Shown here: positions 6,541 through 14,826 of the stretch, piece by piece
How the letters are laid out: every line of letters begins with the position of its first letter
Numbering within the stretch: the first letter of the stretch is position 1
Source: JAKPUX01 sp035353815
GTDB lineage: Bacteria > Zhuqueibacterota > Zhuqueibacteria > Residuimicrobiales > Residuimicrobiaceae
Direction of reading: 5' to 3'
NCBI GenBank assembly: GCA_035353815.1
Contig: DAOQAG010000007.1
Span: 55,022 to 119,021 of the forward strand
Length of the DNA stretch: 64,000 bases
Notes under the pieces: model-generated
The model's database searches: none
What the model saw: the letters and a program-made list of their open reading frames with translations, nothing else
Told to the model about the DNA's origin: nothing
Position numbers and translations under genes: made by a program

Positions 6541-9210
6541 CTATTCCAGAGTTCTCTTGGTCTCGACCACCTTGTACGCCTCAAGGATATCATTGACCTT
6601 GATGTCGTCGTAGTTGGCCAGGGCGAGGCCGCATTCGAATCCGGTCGCGACCTCGCGCACATCATCCTTGAAACGCTTGAGCGAGGAGAGCTGGCCGTCG
6701 TGGATCAGGCGGTCGTCGCGGTAGACCTTGACGCGGTCGCTGCGGCTGATCTTGCCGGAGGTGACATAACATCCGGCAATATTGCCGACCTTGGGCACCT
6801 TGAACACCTGGCGGATCTCCACCGTGGCAGTGAGCTCTTCCGAAATCGCCGGCGCGAGGAAACCCTCGAGCGCGGCCTTGATGTCGTTGACGATGTCATA
6901 GATGACGTCGTAGAGACGGATATCGACGCTCTCCTTGGCAGCCAGTTCGCGCGCCTTGGAGGTCGGGCGGACGTTGAAGCCGATGATGATGGCGCTGGAG
7001 GCGGAGGCCAGGAGCACATCCGATTCCGAGATGGCGCCGACGCCGCGGTGGATGATCTCGACCGCGACTTCATCGGTGCCGAGACTGATCAGGGTATCGG
7101 TGATCGCCTCGATGGAGCCATCCACGTCGGCCTTGAGCACCACGAAGAGCTGGCGGACCTGACCCTTCTGAATCTGCTTCGAGATCTCATCCAGCGTGCG
7201 CGGATGGCTGCGCCAGCGCTCATGTTCGCGTTGCAGCTGCTGGCGTTTCTGGCTGATTTCCCGGGTATCGCGTTCCGACTGCAGCACGATCATCGAGTCG
7301 CCGGCTTGGGGCATGCCCGCAAAACCGAGGACGGCTACCGGCTTGGAGGGTCCAGCCTGCTTCACCTTGCGACCGTGGTCATCGAACATCGAGCGCACCT
7401 TGCCGCTGAAGGAGCCGGCGATGAAGGGGTCACCCACCTTGAGGGTGCCGGACTGAACCAGCACCGTGGCGACCACGCCCTTGCCGCGATCGAGTTCCGA
7501 TTCGATGATGACGCCGCGCGCAAGGCGTTCGGGATTGGATTTGAGATCGAGGACCTCGGCTTCGAGCAGGACATTGTCGAGGAGCAATTCGATATTCTGT
7601 CCGGTTTTGGCGGAGATCTCGACGCACTGGTGTTTGCCGCCCCACTGCTCGACGAGGACATCGTGCTTGGAGAGCTGCATGCGGATGTTGTCCGGATTGG
7701 CGCCGGGCTTGTCAATCTTGTTGATGGCGACGACGATGGGCACATTGGCCGCCTTGGCATGGCTGATCGCCTCGATGGTCTGCGGCATCACATTGTCATC
7801 GGCAGCGACGACAAGGATGACGATGTCCGTCGCCTGGGCGCCGCGGGCGCGCATGGCCGTAAAGGCCTCGTGACCGGGGGTATCGAGAAAGGTGATAGGT
7901 TTGCCGTCATCGGTCAGGACCTCATAGGCGCCGATGTGCTGGGTAATGCCGCCGGCTTCGCCGGCAATGATGTTGCTTTTGCGGATATAGTCGAGCAGCG
8001 AGGTCTTGCCATGGTCGACATGGCCCATGATCGTAACCACCGGCGGACGGCGGACCAGATTGGTCTCTTCCTCGCTCTCTTCCTTCTCGAGTTGCTCGAG
8101 CAGGTCCTCGCCGAATTCAGCAAGGGGCGCCACCGCATAGCCATACTCCCCGGCCAGCAGGGTGATGGTATCCATATCGAGGCGCTGGTTGATGGAGACC
8201 ATCATGCCGAGTTCCATACATTTCTTGATGATCTCGGAGGCTTCGGCTTCCATCAGACGTGCCAGTTCGGAGACCGACATGAATTCGCTCACCTTGATGA
8301 TCGGGGTCTCCTCGACCTCGGTCTCGTCGTCGAGCTGAATGCGGCGTTTTTTCTTCTTGCCCTTGCCGGGTTCTTCCATAGCCGCCATGGTCTGGCGGAT
8401 GGTCTCCTGAATCTCGGCCTCGTTGAAGGTGATCTTTTTCTTCTTCTTGGGGCGTTTGCGCTTGTGTTCGGCTTCAGCCGGCGGCGTGGGTGCCGGCGCG
8501 GCCGGGGTTTCCGCACCCTTCTTCTTGCGTTTCCGTTTCCGTTTCTTTTTGTGGCGGCCCTCTTCGGCTTCCATCTCGGCAAGGCGTTCGACCGGGACCA
8601 TCTCCTTGGCCGGGGCGCCCTCCTTGGGCGCGCGCGGCGCCGGTTTTTCCGCCACTTCGGCGGGACGTTCCTTTTCGCGCGGCCGGCGGGCGGTCTCCTC
8701 AGGCGGGATCTCGATGACGACCAGTTTCTTGTGCGGCTTGGTCCGGGCGGCTTCGGGCGCGGCTTCCGCAGCGGTCGTCTCGGCGGTCCTGGCCTTGGCG
8801 GGCGTGGTCCTGGCCGTCTCATCCGCGGGCCGGCTCTCTGCGACCGGGGCTTCGGGATGAGCGGCTGGCGCTTCGCCGGCGCTCGTTTCGCGGCGTTTGC
8901 GCAATTCGGGCATTTCTTTGGCCAGCTCCTGCGCTACTGCCAGACGCCGTTCCAGATTTTTCTGGGCCTCAGCCTTCTTGGCCTCCTCCTGCGCTTTCTT
9001 TTCGCGCAGTCTGCGGCGAAACTCATATTCTTCATCAACCTGAGTGGTCTTTTCGCCGAATTTTTCCACGACGGCGGTATACGCCTCATCCGAAACCAGA
9101 CTCATCTGGTTGCGCACATCGTGGTTCAATTTGGTGAGGAAGGCGACAAGAGCTTCATTGGAAATATTGAATTCTCTTGCGACCTGGAATACCCGTTTTT
9201 TCACAGACAA
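6541..9210 (-). CDS. infB: Translation initiation factor IF-2
   Basis: IF-2 is the GTPase that brings fMet-tRNA to the 30S subunit. The G-domain has GHVDHGKTSLLDYIR (G1), GGITQHIGAY (G2), DTPGHEAFTAMRARG (G3) and NKIDKPGANPD (G4); domains II, III and the C-terminal fMet-tRNA domain follow. The N-terminal third has an IF2N fold (VFQVAREFNISNEALVAFL), then a long charged linker rich in Lys, Arg, Glu, Ala and Pro, then a second IF2N (SVSELARLMEAEASEIIKK). I start it at a TTG at 9210, 889 residues: GAGGAG lies 7 bases upstream and the product begins MSVKKRVFQVAREFN as in other IF-2s. The longer reading to 9267 has no family support. Gap from nusA is 61 bp. Confidence 0.96.
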   Translation of the reverse strand: MSVKKRVFQVAREFNISNEALVAFLTKLNHDVRNQMSLVSDEAYTAVVEKFGEKTTQVDEEYEFRRRLREKKAQEEAKKAEAQKNLERRLAVAQELAKEMPELRKRRETSAGEAPAAHPEAPVAESRPADETARTTPAKARTAETTAAEAAPEAARTKPHKKLVVIEIPPEETARRPREKERPAEVAEKPAPRAPKEGAPAKEMVPVERLAEMEAEEGRHKKKRKRKRKKKGAETPAAPAPTPPAEAEHKRKRPKKKKKITFNEAEIQETIRQTMAAMEEPGKGKKKKRRIQLDDETEVEETPIIKVSEFMSVSELARLMEAEASEIIKKCMELGMMVSINQRLDMDTITLLAGEYGYAVAPLAEFGEDLLEQLEKEESEEETNLVRRPPVVTIMGHVDHGKTSLLDYIRKSNIIAGEAGGITQHIGAYEVLTDDGKPITFLDTPGHEAFTAMRARGAQATDIVILVVAADDNVMPQTIEAISHAKAANVPIVVAINKIDKPGANPDNIRMQLSKHDVLVEQWGGKHQCVEISAKTGQNIELLLDNVLLEAEVLDLKSNPERLARGVIIESELDRGKGVVATVLVQSGTLKVGDPFIAGSFSGKVRSMFDDHGRKVKQAGPSKPVAVLGFAGMPQAGDSMIVLQSERDTREISQKRQQLQREHERWRSHPRTLDEISKQIQKGQVRQLFVVLKADVDGSIEAITDTLISLGTDEVAVEIIHRGVGAISESDVLLASASSAIIIGFNVRPTSKARELAAKESVDIRLYDVIYDIVNDIKAALEGFLAPAISEELTATVEIRQVFKVPKVGNIAGCYVTSGKISRSDRVKVYRDDRLIHDGQLSSLKRFKDDVREVATGFECGLALANYDDIKVNDILEAYKVVETKRTLE

Positions 9211-9271
9211 ATGACACTCCTCAATTCTACATGCGATCACACTGGCATCATGGTCGATTGGCGGCACATTT

Positions 9272-10516
9272 TTATTGGGTTTCGGCCTCCAGTGCTTCGA
9301 GAATCTTTTCCGCGGTCTTGGCGCCGATCCCCGGCAGCTGCGTCAGCCCCTCGGCTCCGGCGTTGAGAACGTCGCGGACCGAGGCAAACCCACCGTCGAT
9401 CAGCATGCTCTTCTGTTTCTCGGTGATGCTGGTGACATCGGTGATCGCCTTGTCGAGATCACGCTGCTCTTCCATCAGCTTGCGGAAATCCTCCTCGCGC
9501 ATCGTCTGGATGTCATATCCGGTCAGACGCGAGGCGAGGCGCCGGTTGACGCCGCCCTTGCCGATGGCCAGGGAGATCTGCTCGTCATCGAGCACGGCGC
9601 TGACTTTCTTTTCCTCTTCATCGATGATGATGCGCAGGGGTTTGGCGGGGCTCAGGGCCCTGGTGATGAAAATCTCCGGCTCGCTGCTCCAGTTGATGAT
9701 ATCGATCTTTTCGTTATTCAGTTCCTTGACGATCGACTGGATGCGCATGCCCTTCATGCCGACGCAGGCGCCGACGGCGTCGATGCGTTTATCATGGGAA
9801 TAGACTGCAATCTTGGTGCGCTCCCCGGCTTCGCGGGCGATGCCGCGCACTTCAATGATGCCCTCATCGATTTCCGGCACCTCGTTCTCAAAAAGACGGG
9901 TAATGAACATATCATCGGCGCGGCTGACGACGATCTCGGGGCCGCGATTGCTCTTGCGGACCTCCTTGATGACAGCGCGAAGACTGCCGCCGCGGTGATG
10001 GCGTTCGTCCTTGATCTGCTCGCTCTTGGGCAGAACGACCTCAGTGCGGTTATCAACGGTCATAAAAATCTCATCGCGATTGACCTGGCGAATCTCCCCA
10101 ATGATGATCTCGCCGACGCGGTTTTTGTACTCCTCGTAAACGACCTCTTTCTCGATCTCCTTGATGCGCTGATTGAGATTCTGCTTGGCGGAGATGATCA
10201 GCCGGCGGCCGAAGGTGGAGGGATCGATGATCTCGAGAAACTCATCGCCTTCTTCCATATCCGGCGCACTCTTTTGCGCTTCCTCCAGAGCGATCTCGGT
10301 CACATCGTCGGTAACCTCCGGAACGACATTCTTGCTCTGATAGATTTCGATCTCGCCCTTTTCCATGTTGACAAAGATCGAGTAGTTGCCGTTCGGGCCG
10401 TACTTCTTTTTCAGCAAGCCAAGAAAGATTTCCTGCAGGATGCGTGAGAGGACCTCCTTGTCAATATTCTTCTCTTTGACAAGCAGGGAAAAGGCTTCGA
10501 CAATCTCATTTTTCAT
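9272..10516 (-). CDS. nusA: Transcription termination/antitermination factor NusA
   Basis: At 414 residues this is a NusA with the N-terminal RNA polymerase-binding domain (KNEIVEAFSLLVKEKNIDKE), S1 domain (VGEIIIGEIRQVNRDEIFMTV), two KH domains (GACVGMKGMRIQSIVKEL and SLAIGKGGVNRRLASRLTG) and a C-terminal helix-hairpin-helix (LTQLPGIGAKTAEKILEALE). It binds elongating polymerase and nascent RNA and affects pausing, termination and antitermination. I prefer the ATG at 10516 over an in-frame TTG at 10549 that would overlap rimP. It is second in rimP-nusA-infB; in E. coli NusA represses its own operon, and the hairpin in this operon's leader makes a similar loop possible here. Confidence 0.96.
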   Translation of the reverse strand: MKNEIVEAFSLLVKEKNIDKEVLSRILQEIFLGLLKKKYGPNGNYSIFVNMEKGEIEIYQSKNVVPEVTDDVTEIALEEAQKSAPDMEEGDEFLEIIDPSTFGRRLIISAKQNLNQRIKEIEKEVVYEEYKNRVGEIIIGEIRQVNRDEIFMTVDNRTEVVLPKSEQIKDERHHRGGSLRAVIKEVRKSNRGPEIVVSRADDMFITRLFENEVPEIDEGIIEVRGIAREAGERTKIAVYSHDKRIDAVGACVGMKGMRIQSIVKELNNEKIDIINWSSEPEIFITRALSPAKPLRIIIDEEEKKVSAVLDDEQISLAIGKGGVNRRLASRLTGYDIQTMREEDFRKLMEEQRDLDKAITDVTSITEKQKSMLIDGGFASVRDVLNAGAEGLTQLPGIGAKTAEKILEALEAETQ

Positions 10517-10535
10517 AGGAGTTTTCCAATAGAGA

Positions 10536-10988
10536 TCATGACAATTCAACGATAATTTTCGCCCGCGTCACGGCGGAGAGCGGAATCGCGAGTACCCCCG
10601 CGATGGATTGCAGATGGAGCACCCCCACAGCGGCATCGACGATGGTGCCCATGCTTTCGAGTTCCCGCTCCTCCTGGCGATAGGTCACCGCCACCTTGCG
10701 GCCGCGATGACGCATAAAATCCTTTTCAGTGATGAGCGGACGGTCGGTTCCCGGCGAGGAGAGTTCGAGCGTATAGTGCCCCGCGATGACATCTTGTTGA
10801 TCCAAAGCAGCCGAGATGGCACGGCTGGCGCTGCTGCAACGCGCCAGCGAGATCCCCCCCGCTTCATCGGCATAAATACGCAGCACCAGGCTGCCCTTGC
10901 GGCCGTGGATCTCCACATCCACAAGGTCAATCCCCATGCCGGTCAGAATCGGTTCGATAATTGCTTTTAAATCAGCTAATTGGGTCAT
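10536..10988 (-). CDS. rimP: Ribosome maturation factor RimP
   Basis: The 150 residues fit RimP: an N-terminal domain with IIEPILTGMGIDLVDVEIHG and LVLRIYADEAGGISL, then YTLELSSPGTDRPLITEKDF, the best conserved stretch of the family, and an Sm-like C-terminal domain. RimP helps assemble the 30S head. The ATG at 10988 (MTQLADLKAIIEP) is favoured; upstream GGGATGA is a modest ribosome site. It is the first gene of the translation operon, 49 bp after the hairpin and T-run described separately. Confidence 0.93.
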   Translation of the reverse strand: MTQLADLKAIIEPILTGMGIDLVDVEIHGRKGSLVLRIYADEAGGISLARCSSASRAISAALDQQDVIAGHYTLELSSPGTDRPLITEKDFMRHRGRKVAVTYRQEERELESMGTIVDAAVGVLHLQSIAGVLAIPLSAVTRAKIIVELS

Positions 10989-11005
10989 AGTATCATCCCG
11001 TAACA

Positions 11006-11037
11006 ACAAAAAAGTGGGCCAGAAAGGACCCACTTCA
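11006..11037 (-). terminator. Hairpin plus T-run between TPR gene and rimP; terminator or attenuator
   Basis: On the minus strand arms AAGTGGGTCC and GGCCCACTT (one bulged T) enclose TTTCT and run into TTTTTTG. It can end transcripts of the TPR gene (stop at 11090). It also lies directly downstream of the -10 of the rimP promoter, so it would form the very start of the rimP-nusA-infB leader RNA. Confidence 0.8.
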
Positions 11038-11044
11038 GAGTGAT

Positions 11045-11073
11045 AATATATAAAAAAATAACCAACTATGCAA
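11045..11073 (-). promoter_or_regulatory. Promoter for rimP-nusA-infB operon
   Basis: TTGCAT, a 17-bp spacer and TATATT on the minus strand, matching the promoter form seen repeatedly in this window. The predicted start is near 11038, at the edge of the hairpin. It sits in the 3' untranslated region of the TPR gene. Confidence 0.65.
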
Positions 11074-11089
11074 GAAAATTCGCGAAAAA

Positions 11090-11761
11090 TTAGCTGCCGA
11101 GCGAGCTGAGAAGCAACAGCGCGTCCTCTTTCTCGGTGGCCTTGGGATAGGCCTCGATGAGCCGGTTCAGGGTCTTGTGCGCGGTAGCGGAATCGCCGGC
11201 GCGGTTGTAGCAGCGGCCGGCATTGAGCAACATGGACGGGGCGAGCACCGAGTCCCAGGACTCCGCAGCATCGACATAGGCGGCTGCCGCCTCGGCATAC
11301 TTTTGCTCCTGCTCGAGACAGGCGGCTACGCCACCCTGGGCTGCGGCGCGAAAATAGTCATCACCTTTAAAACTGCTGGCGAACTTTTGGTAGTGCTTGC
11401 GGGCATTGGCGTATTCTTTGGTCTGGAAGAAGGCGTCGGCGAGATAGAGGCGGGCCATCTTGCCGCTGGTGGTACTGCCATAGCTGTCGACGATCGGACT
11501 GAGCTGGCTGATGGCCGTCTGATAATCCTGGGCTTCGAAGGTGCGGGTGGCGCGTGCCAGATCGACGCTGGCTGTTTTTTCAGCCCTGACCTGGGCATAG
11601 GAATAATAGGCCACGCCGGCGGCGACCAGCACCACCGCAGCAGCGGCCATGGTGAGCAACTTGCCATTTTTCTCCAGCCACTCCTGCGCCTGAAAATAGA
11701 AAGTGACCAGCTTGTCTTCCTTGAGCTGCTTTTTAGTGATCTTTTTTCGCGGTTTGAGCAT
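11090..11761 (-). CDS. Membrane-anchored TPR protein (YfgM/CpoB-like)
   Basis: The 223-residue protein has a basic N-terminus (MLKPRKKITKKQLKEDK), one membrane segment (LLTMAAAAVVLVAAGVAYYSY, residues about 34-55) and then tetratricopeptide repeats to the end, for example ARATRTFEAQDYQTAISQLS, YLADAFFQTKEYANARKHYQ and LNAGRCYNRAGDSATAHKTL. The layout, an inside-basic anchor with a periplasmic TPR tail, is that of YfgM-type proteins that assist envelope protein folding. The start at 11761 has AGGTGGA ahead of it; upstream in-frame codons contain no family features. It has its own promoter and terminator, so it appears monocistronic. Exact function unknown. Confidence 0.8.
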   Translation of the reverse strand: MLKPRKKITKKQLKEDKLVTFYFQAQEWLEKNGKLLTMAAAAVVLVAAGVAYYSYAQVRAEKTASVDLARATRTFEAQDYQTAISQLSPIVDSYGSTTSGKMARLYLADAFFQTKEYANARKHYQKFASSFKGDDYFRAAAQGGVAACLEQEQKYAEAAAAYVDAAESWDSVLAPSMLLNAGRCYNRAGDSATAHKTLNRLIEAYPKATEKEDALLLLSSLGS

Positions 11762-11810
11762 CACAGTCCACCTGGTTAAGTCAGGATTTCCGGGTTGTTT
11801 AAAACTTAAC

Positions 11811-11839
11811 AATATACATATGTATTCGGCGAAATGCAA
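11811..11839 (-). promoter_or_regulatory. Promoter for the TPR gene
   Basis: TTGCAT, 17 bp, TATATT on the minus strand, about 50 bp before the chosen start. Both hexamers are the same as those of the rimP promoter. Confidence 0.65.
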
Positions 11840-11892
11840 CAGAAAAGGCGGCGCCTTCCGCCGAACATCGAGCGGAAAGAACGGCGCGGGGA

Positions 11893-12258
11893 TCAATCCG
11901 GCCGGGCTTCCCGGGCGGAAACGGTAACAATCTCATAGAGATGACCGGCCAGCGCCGAGATGAAGATCATGAAGAGGAAGAGGACAAAGATCTCTCCCAA
12001 TTTGGTCTTGAGGAGGCCGAAGAAATGGCCGAATTTGATAAAGATCGGCATCGAGAGCACGCTGATGAGCAGCGAGATGATAATGCTCGACCATAATTTG
12101 GCAAAATTCTCGCGGCCGCCGGCAAAATAGGCAATGACAAAGATCATCACCCCCAATGCAAAGGCGACAATGGAGACAGTCGGATGAATCTCGAACCAGA
12201 CGAGAAAGTCACCGCCGCGTTCACCGACCTTTAGGGCAGATTGCTCAGGAATGGGCAT
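11893..12258 (-). CDS. Small membrane protein of unknown function
   Basis: I do not recognise this 121-residue protein. It has three hydrophobic stretches: VSIVAFALGVMIFVIAYFAG, SSIIISLLISVLSMPIFI and IFVLFLFMIFISALAGHLY, with a short N-terminal soluble part. AAAGG stands about 9 bases before the ATG at 12258. It lies between the desulfhydrase-like gene (152 bp upstream) and the TPR gene on the same strand. The 152-bp gap contains no gene or clear site. Coding is supported by codon periodicity and hydrophobic pattern only. Confidence 0.65.
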   Translation of the reverse strand: MPIPEQSALKVGERGGDFLVWFEIHPTVSIVAFALGVMIFVIAYFAGGRENFAKLWSSIIISLLISVLSMPIFIKFGHFFGLLKTKLGEIFVLFLFMIFISALAGHLYEIVTVSAREARPD

Positions 12259-12410
12259 GATCGAAGACCTTTTGATTAGTCCGCCGGCTCACCGCCGGAA
12301 GTGTCAGGGCGCAAAGCGATGCGACCACCTGAAGCTCCAACGAGGCGTCGCTCGCCCGCCGCACCGCCCGCCGTTGTGCAGCATCTGGAAGCAGCTTGCA
12401 GCCGGGCTGC

Positions 12411-13424
12411 CTAGGCCGGAGAACCGGTCACCAGGGGACGCAATGAATCCGCCACACCCAGCAGGCCAAACAGGCCACCGCTGTGGAGGAAGAGAATGTT
12501 CTTCATCCAGCTAAACCGGCCCCGGCCGATCTCCTGGACCAGACCGTGCATGGCCTTGCCAGTATAGACCGGGTCGAGGATCACACCTTCACAGCGCGCC
12601 AGCCGGACGAGGGTTTCGAGCTCCTCCGTGCGGGATTTCCCGTATCCATCCCCCGCATAACCATCGATGATATGGATATTTGCCGTACCCACTTCAAGCT
12701 GCGGGAGATACTTGACCCGCACCTCATCGAGAATTTCAAGGATGCGGCTGGTGAAAAAGGCGGCATCATCACAAATGTTGATCCCGATGATCTCGGTCTC
12801 CCACCCGCCCAGCGCCTTGCCCAGGATCAGCCCGGCCTGAGTGCCCCCCGAACCCACGGCGCAAATCATGGCATCAAAGTGGAGGCCCATCTGTGCGGCC
12901 TGTTGCTGGATCTCCTCCACCGCATGGGCATACCCCCAGGCCCCCAGGCCGTCGGACGCGCCCTCGGGGATGATGAAAGCCTGGCGGCCTTGTTGCGCAT
13001 AAGCGGTGGCGATCTCTTCCATGATCTGCTGGCGTCGGGTGCGGTACGCCTCGGGCGTGATAAAGGTGCAGGCTGCCCCAACCATCTGGTCGAGAAAATA
13101 GTTGCCGGCCAGTGCGGCGGGTTCTTCGCCGCGCAAGACCAGGTGCGCGTGCAGCCCCAGCCGTGTGGCGACAACGGCCGTGGCACGGGCATGATTGGAC
13201 TGAACCGCCCCGCAAGTGATGAGCACATTGGCCTGTTCGTCGAGGGCGGCGCGAGCAACATACTCGAGCTTGCGGATCTTGTTGCCGCTCAGGTCCATGC
13301 CGGTCAAATCATCGCGTTTGACCCAGATTTGCGGCCCGCCGAGATCAGCGCTCCAGCGCGTCAGGGGCTGAATGGGGGTGGGCAGCTGGGCCAGTGCCAG
13401 CCGCTGCGGTCTCTTCAGAACCAT
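12411..13424 (-). CDS. D-cysteine desulfhydrase / ACC deaminase family PLP enzyme
   Basis: The 337-residue protein is a fold-type II PLP enzyme. PLP Lys sits in DLSGNKIRKLEYV; the substrate loop is ITCGAVQSNHARATAVV, and the phosphate-binding glycines are AVGSGGTQAGLILG. The family includes D-cysteine desulfhydrase, which yields pyruvate, ammonia and sulfide, and 1-aminocyclopropane-1-carboxylate deaminase; sequence alone does not separate these here. The ATG at 13424 has GGAAAGG just upstream. It is preceded on the same strand by the ROK kinase with a stable hairpin between them. Confidence 0.88.
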   Translation of the reverse strand: MVLKRPQRLALAQLPTPIQPLTRWSADLGGPQIWVKRDDLTGMDLSGNKIRKLEYVARAALDEQANVLITCGAVQSNHARATAVVATRLGLHAHLVLRGEEPAALAGNYFLDQMVGAACTFITPEAYRTRRQQIMEEIATAYAQQGRQAFIIPEGASDGLGAWGYAHAVEEIQQQAAQMGLHFDAMICAVGSGGTQAGLILGKALGGWETEIIGINICDDAAFFTSRILEILDEVRVKYLPQLEVGTANIHIIDGYAGDGYGKSRTEELETLVRLARCEGVILDPVYTGKAMHGLVQEIGRGRFSWMKNILFLHSGGLFGLLGVADSLRPLVTGSPA

Positions 13425-13506
13425 GGCACCTTTCCTGCTCCTGGCGCACCGCCTGCGGTGCCGGGTACGACGCCGGCGAGGGCCCGGAAGCATCCATGAG
13501 AATCAA

Positions 13507-13533
13507 GCCTTCCGGCAGCGTCGGCCGGAAGGC
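13507..13533 (-). terminator. Strong stem-loop after the ROK kinase gene
   Basis: Perfect 10-bp arms GCCTTCCGGC and GCCGGAAGGC enclose 7 bases, 8 bp past the kinase stop. The following TTGATTCTC is only a weak T-run, so termination may be partial. Confidence 0.55.
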
Positions 13534-13540
13534 GGAAAAA

Positions 13541-14506
13541 TCACTTGTGCGCGGCTTTGACCGCATCGGCGGCCAGCGCGATGGCGCCGACGACGCCGGC
13601 CTCATTCCCCATCTCGGCGCGCACCAGGCGGACCCCTTCCAGGGAGGCGGCCAGGGCATGGCCCTCGATACTTTTCCAGATCCGGGTGATGAACTCGTCA
13701 CCCGCATCAGCCACGCCACCGCCGATCACGACCACATCGGGATTGAAGATGTTGACAATATTGCCAATGCCGCAGCCGAGGTAGAAACAGGTTTCATCGA
13801 TGGTCTGATTGGCGGCCTTCTCCCCTTCCTTGGCATGCGCGAAAATCACTTCGGTATTCAGTCCGGCGGGGACGGGCAGATTCAACTCCCTGAGCTTTGT
13901 CGAATAGTTACGGACCATCGCCGGTGCCGAGGCATAAACCTCGAGGCAGCCCGGATTGCCGCAGCCGCACAATGGTCCTGCAAAATTGATGCTCATATGG
14001 CCGAGCTCCGCGCCGGAAAAGCGGGCGCCGCGAAAGACCTGATCGTCGATGACGATGCCGCCGCCAATGCCGGTGCCCAGGGTCAGGCCGATGACATTCC
14101 TGTTCCCCCGTGCTGCACCATACCGCGCCTCGGCGAGGATGGCCACATTGGCATCATTATCGGCCCAGACCGGAATCCCGAAACGGCCCTGCAAATGACC
14201 GCGGATATCCGCCTTGGGCCACTTGGGAAGATTGGGGGTGTTGCCAAGAACACGCCCGGTGGTATAGTCAATAGCCCCGGGGCTGCCGACACCGATCCCG
14301 GCGACTTCCATTCCGCGCTCTTTCGCCACACCCAGCAGTTCCTCAACTGCCGTGAACATCACCGCAAAGACAGCCTCCGCAGATTCCTGGGCGTTGCTGG
14401 GCAGTTTGCCCTTGGCCAGAATAGTTCCATCCTGCGTACCCAATGCGTATTTTAAAAATGTGCCTCCCAGATCCAGGCCGATGAATGCCTTTCCCTTCAA
14501 CTCCAT
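13541..14506 (-). CDS. ROK family sugar kinase (glucokinase-like)
   Basis: At 321 residues it has the ROK hallmarks: ATP phosphate loop GLDLGGTFLKYAL, the GIGVGSPGAIDYTTGRV region, the catalytic Asp in VWADNDANVAILAE, ELGHMSI and the zinc-binding CGCGNPGCLEVYAS. Glucokinase activity (glucose to glucose 6-phosphate) is the commonest for proteins of this size and motif set, but N-acetylmannosamine or other sugar kinases share them. It lacks the N-terminal helix-turn-helix of ROK repressors. It has a promoter-like site 106 bp upstream and is separated from def by a repeat-bounded assembly gap. Confidence 0.88.
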   Translation of the reverse strand: MELKGKAFIGLDLGGTFLKYALGTQDGTILAKGKLPSNAQESAEAVFAVMFTAVEELLGVAKERGMEVAGIGVGSPGAIDYTTGRVLGNTPNLPKWPKADIRGHLQGRFGIPVWADNDANVAILAEARYGAARGNRNVIGLTLGTGIGGGIVIDDQVFRGARFSGAELGHMSINFAGPLCGCGNPGCLEVYASAPAMVRNYSTKLRELNLPVPAGLNTEVIFAHAKEGEKAANQTIDETCFYLGCGIGNIVNIFNPDVVVIGGGVADAGDEFITRIWKSIEGHALAASLEGVRLVRAEMGNEAGVVGAIALAADAVKAAHK

Positions 14507-14611
14507 ATCTTCTCCTCGTGGCTTCTATCCCGTGCTCTCAGGAGCCGTTGTCCCGTCAAAACGGCGGCCCCGGACTCCCGGTCCAGGCCACCGTTCCTGT
14601 TTTAAAAATTC

Positions 14612-14640
14612 AAATTAAGAAAAGAAGGTGAGATTATCAA
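14612..14640 (-). promoter_or_regulatory. Promoter for the ROK kinase
   Basis: TTGATA, 17 bp, TAATTT on the minus strand in an AT-rich pocket. The rest of the 14507-14812 gap holds the def 3'-end repeat and 100 N; I see nothing else in it. Confidence 0.55.
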
Positions 14641-14664
14641 GAACTTTCCGCTGCGGTGGCGTGG

Positions 14665-14826
14665 CACCTCCGGCTGTGGCGTCAGCTCAACCGGGNNNNN
14701 NNNNNNNNNNNNNNNNNNNNNNNNNNNNNNNNNNNNNNNNNNNNNNNNNNNNNNNNNNNNNNNNNNNNNNNNNNNNNNNNNNNNNNNNNNNNNNNCACCT
14801 CCGGCTGTGGCGTCAGCTCAACCGGG
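14665..14826. repeat. Direct repeat of the def 3' end flanking an assembly gap
   Basis: The same 31 bases occur at 14665-14695 and 14796-14826, on the two sides of a 100-N gap. On the minus strand the unit begins within the last codons of def (CCCGG TTG AGC) and contains its TGA stop. It can fold as a bulged hairpin (GCTG/CAGC then CCGG/CCGG). The likely meaning is a longer tandem array that the assembler could not resolve. The number of copies is unknown. Confidence 0.85.
14696..14795. other. Assembly gap (100 N)
   Basis: Exactly 100 N, the conventional length for a scaffold gap of unknown size. Confidence 0.99.

Noticed and set aside
6700..9366. An 888-codon open frame antisense to infB
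   Set aside because: It mirrors IF-2 codons in GC-rich DNA, has no recognisable domain and no ribosome site; infB is certain.
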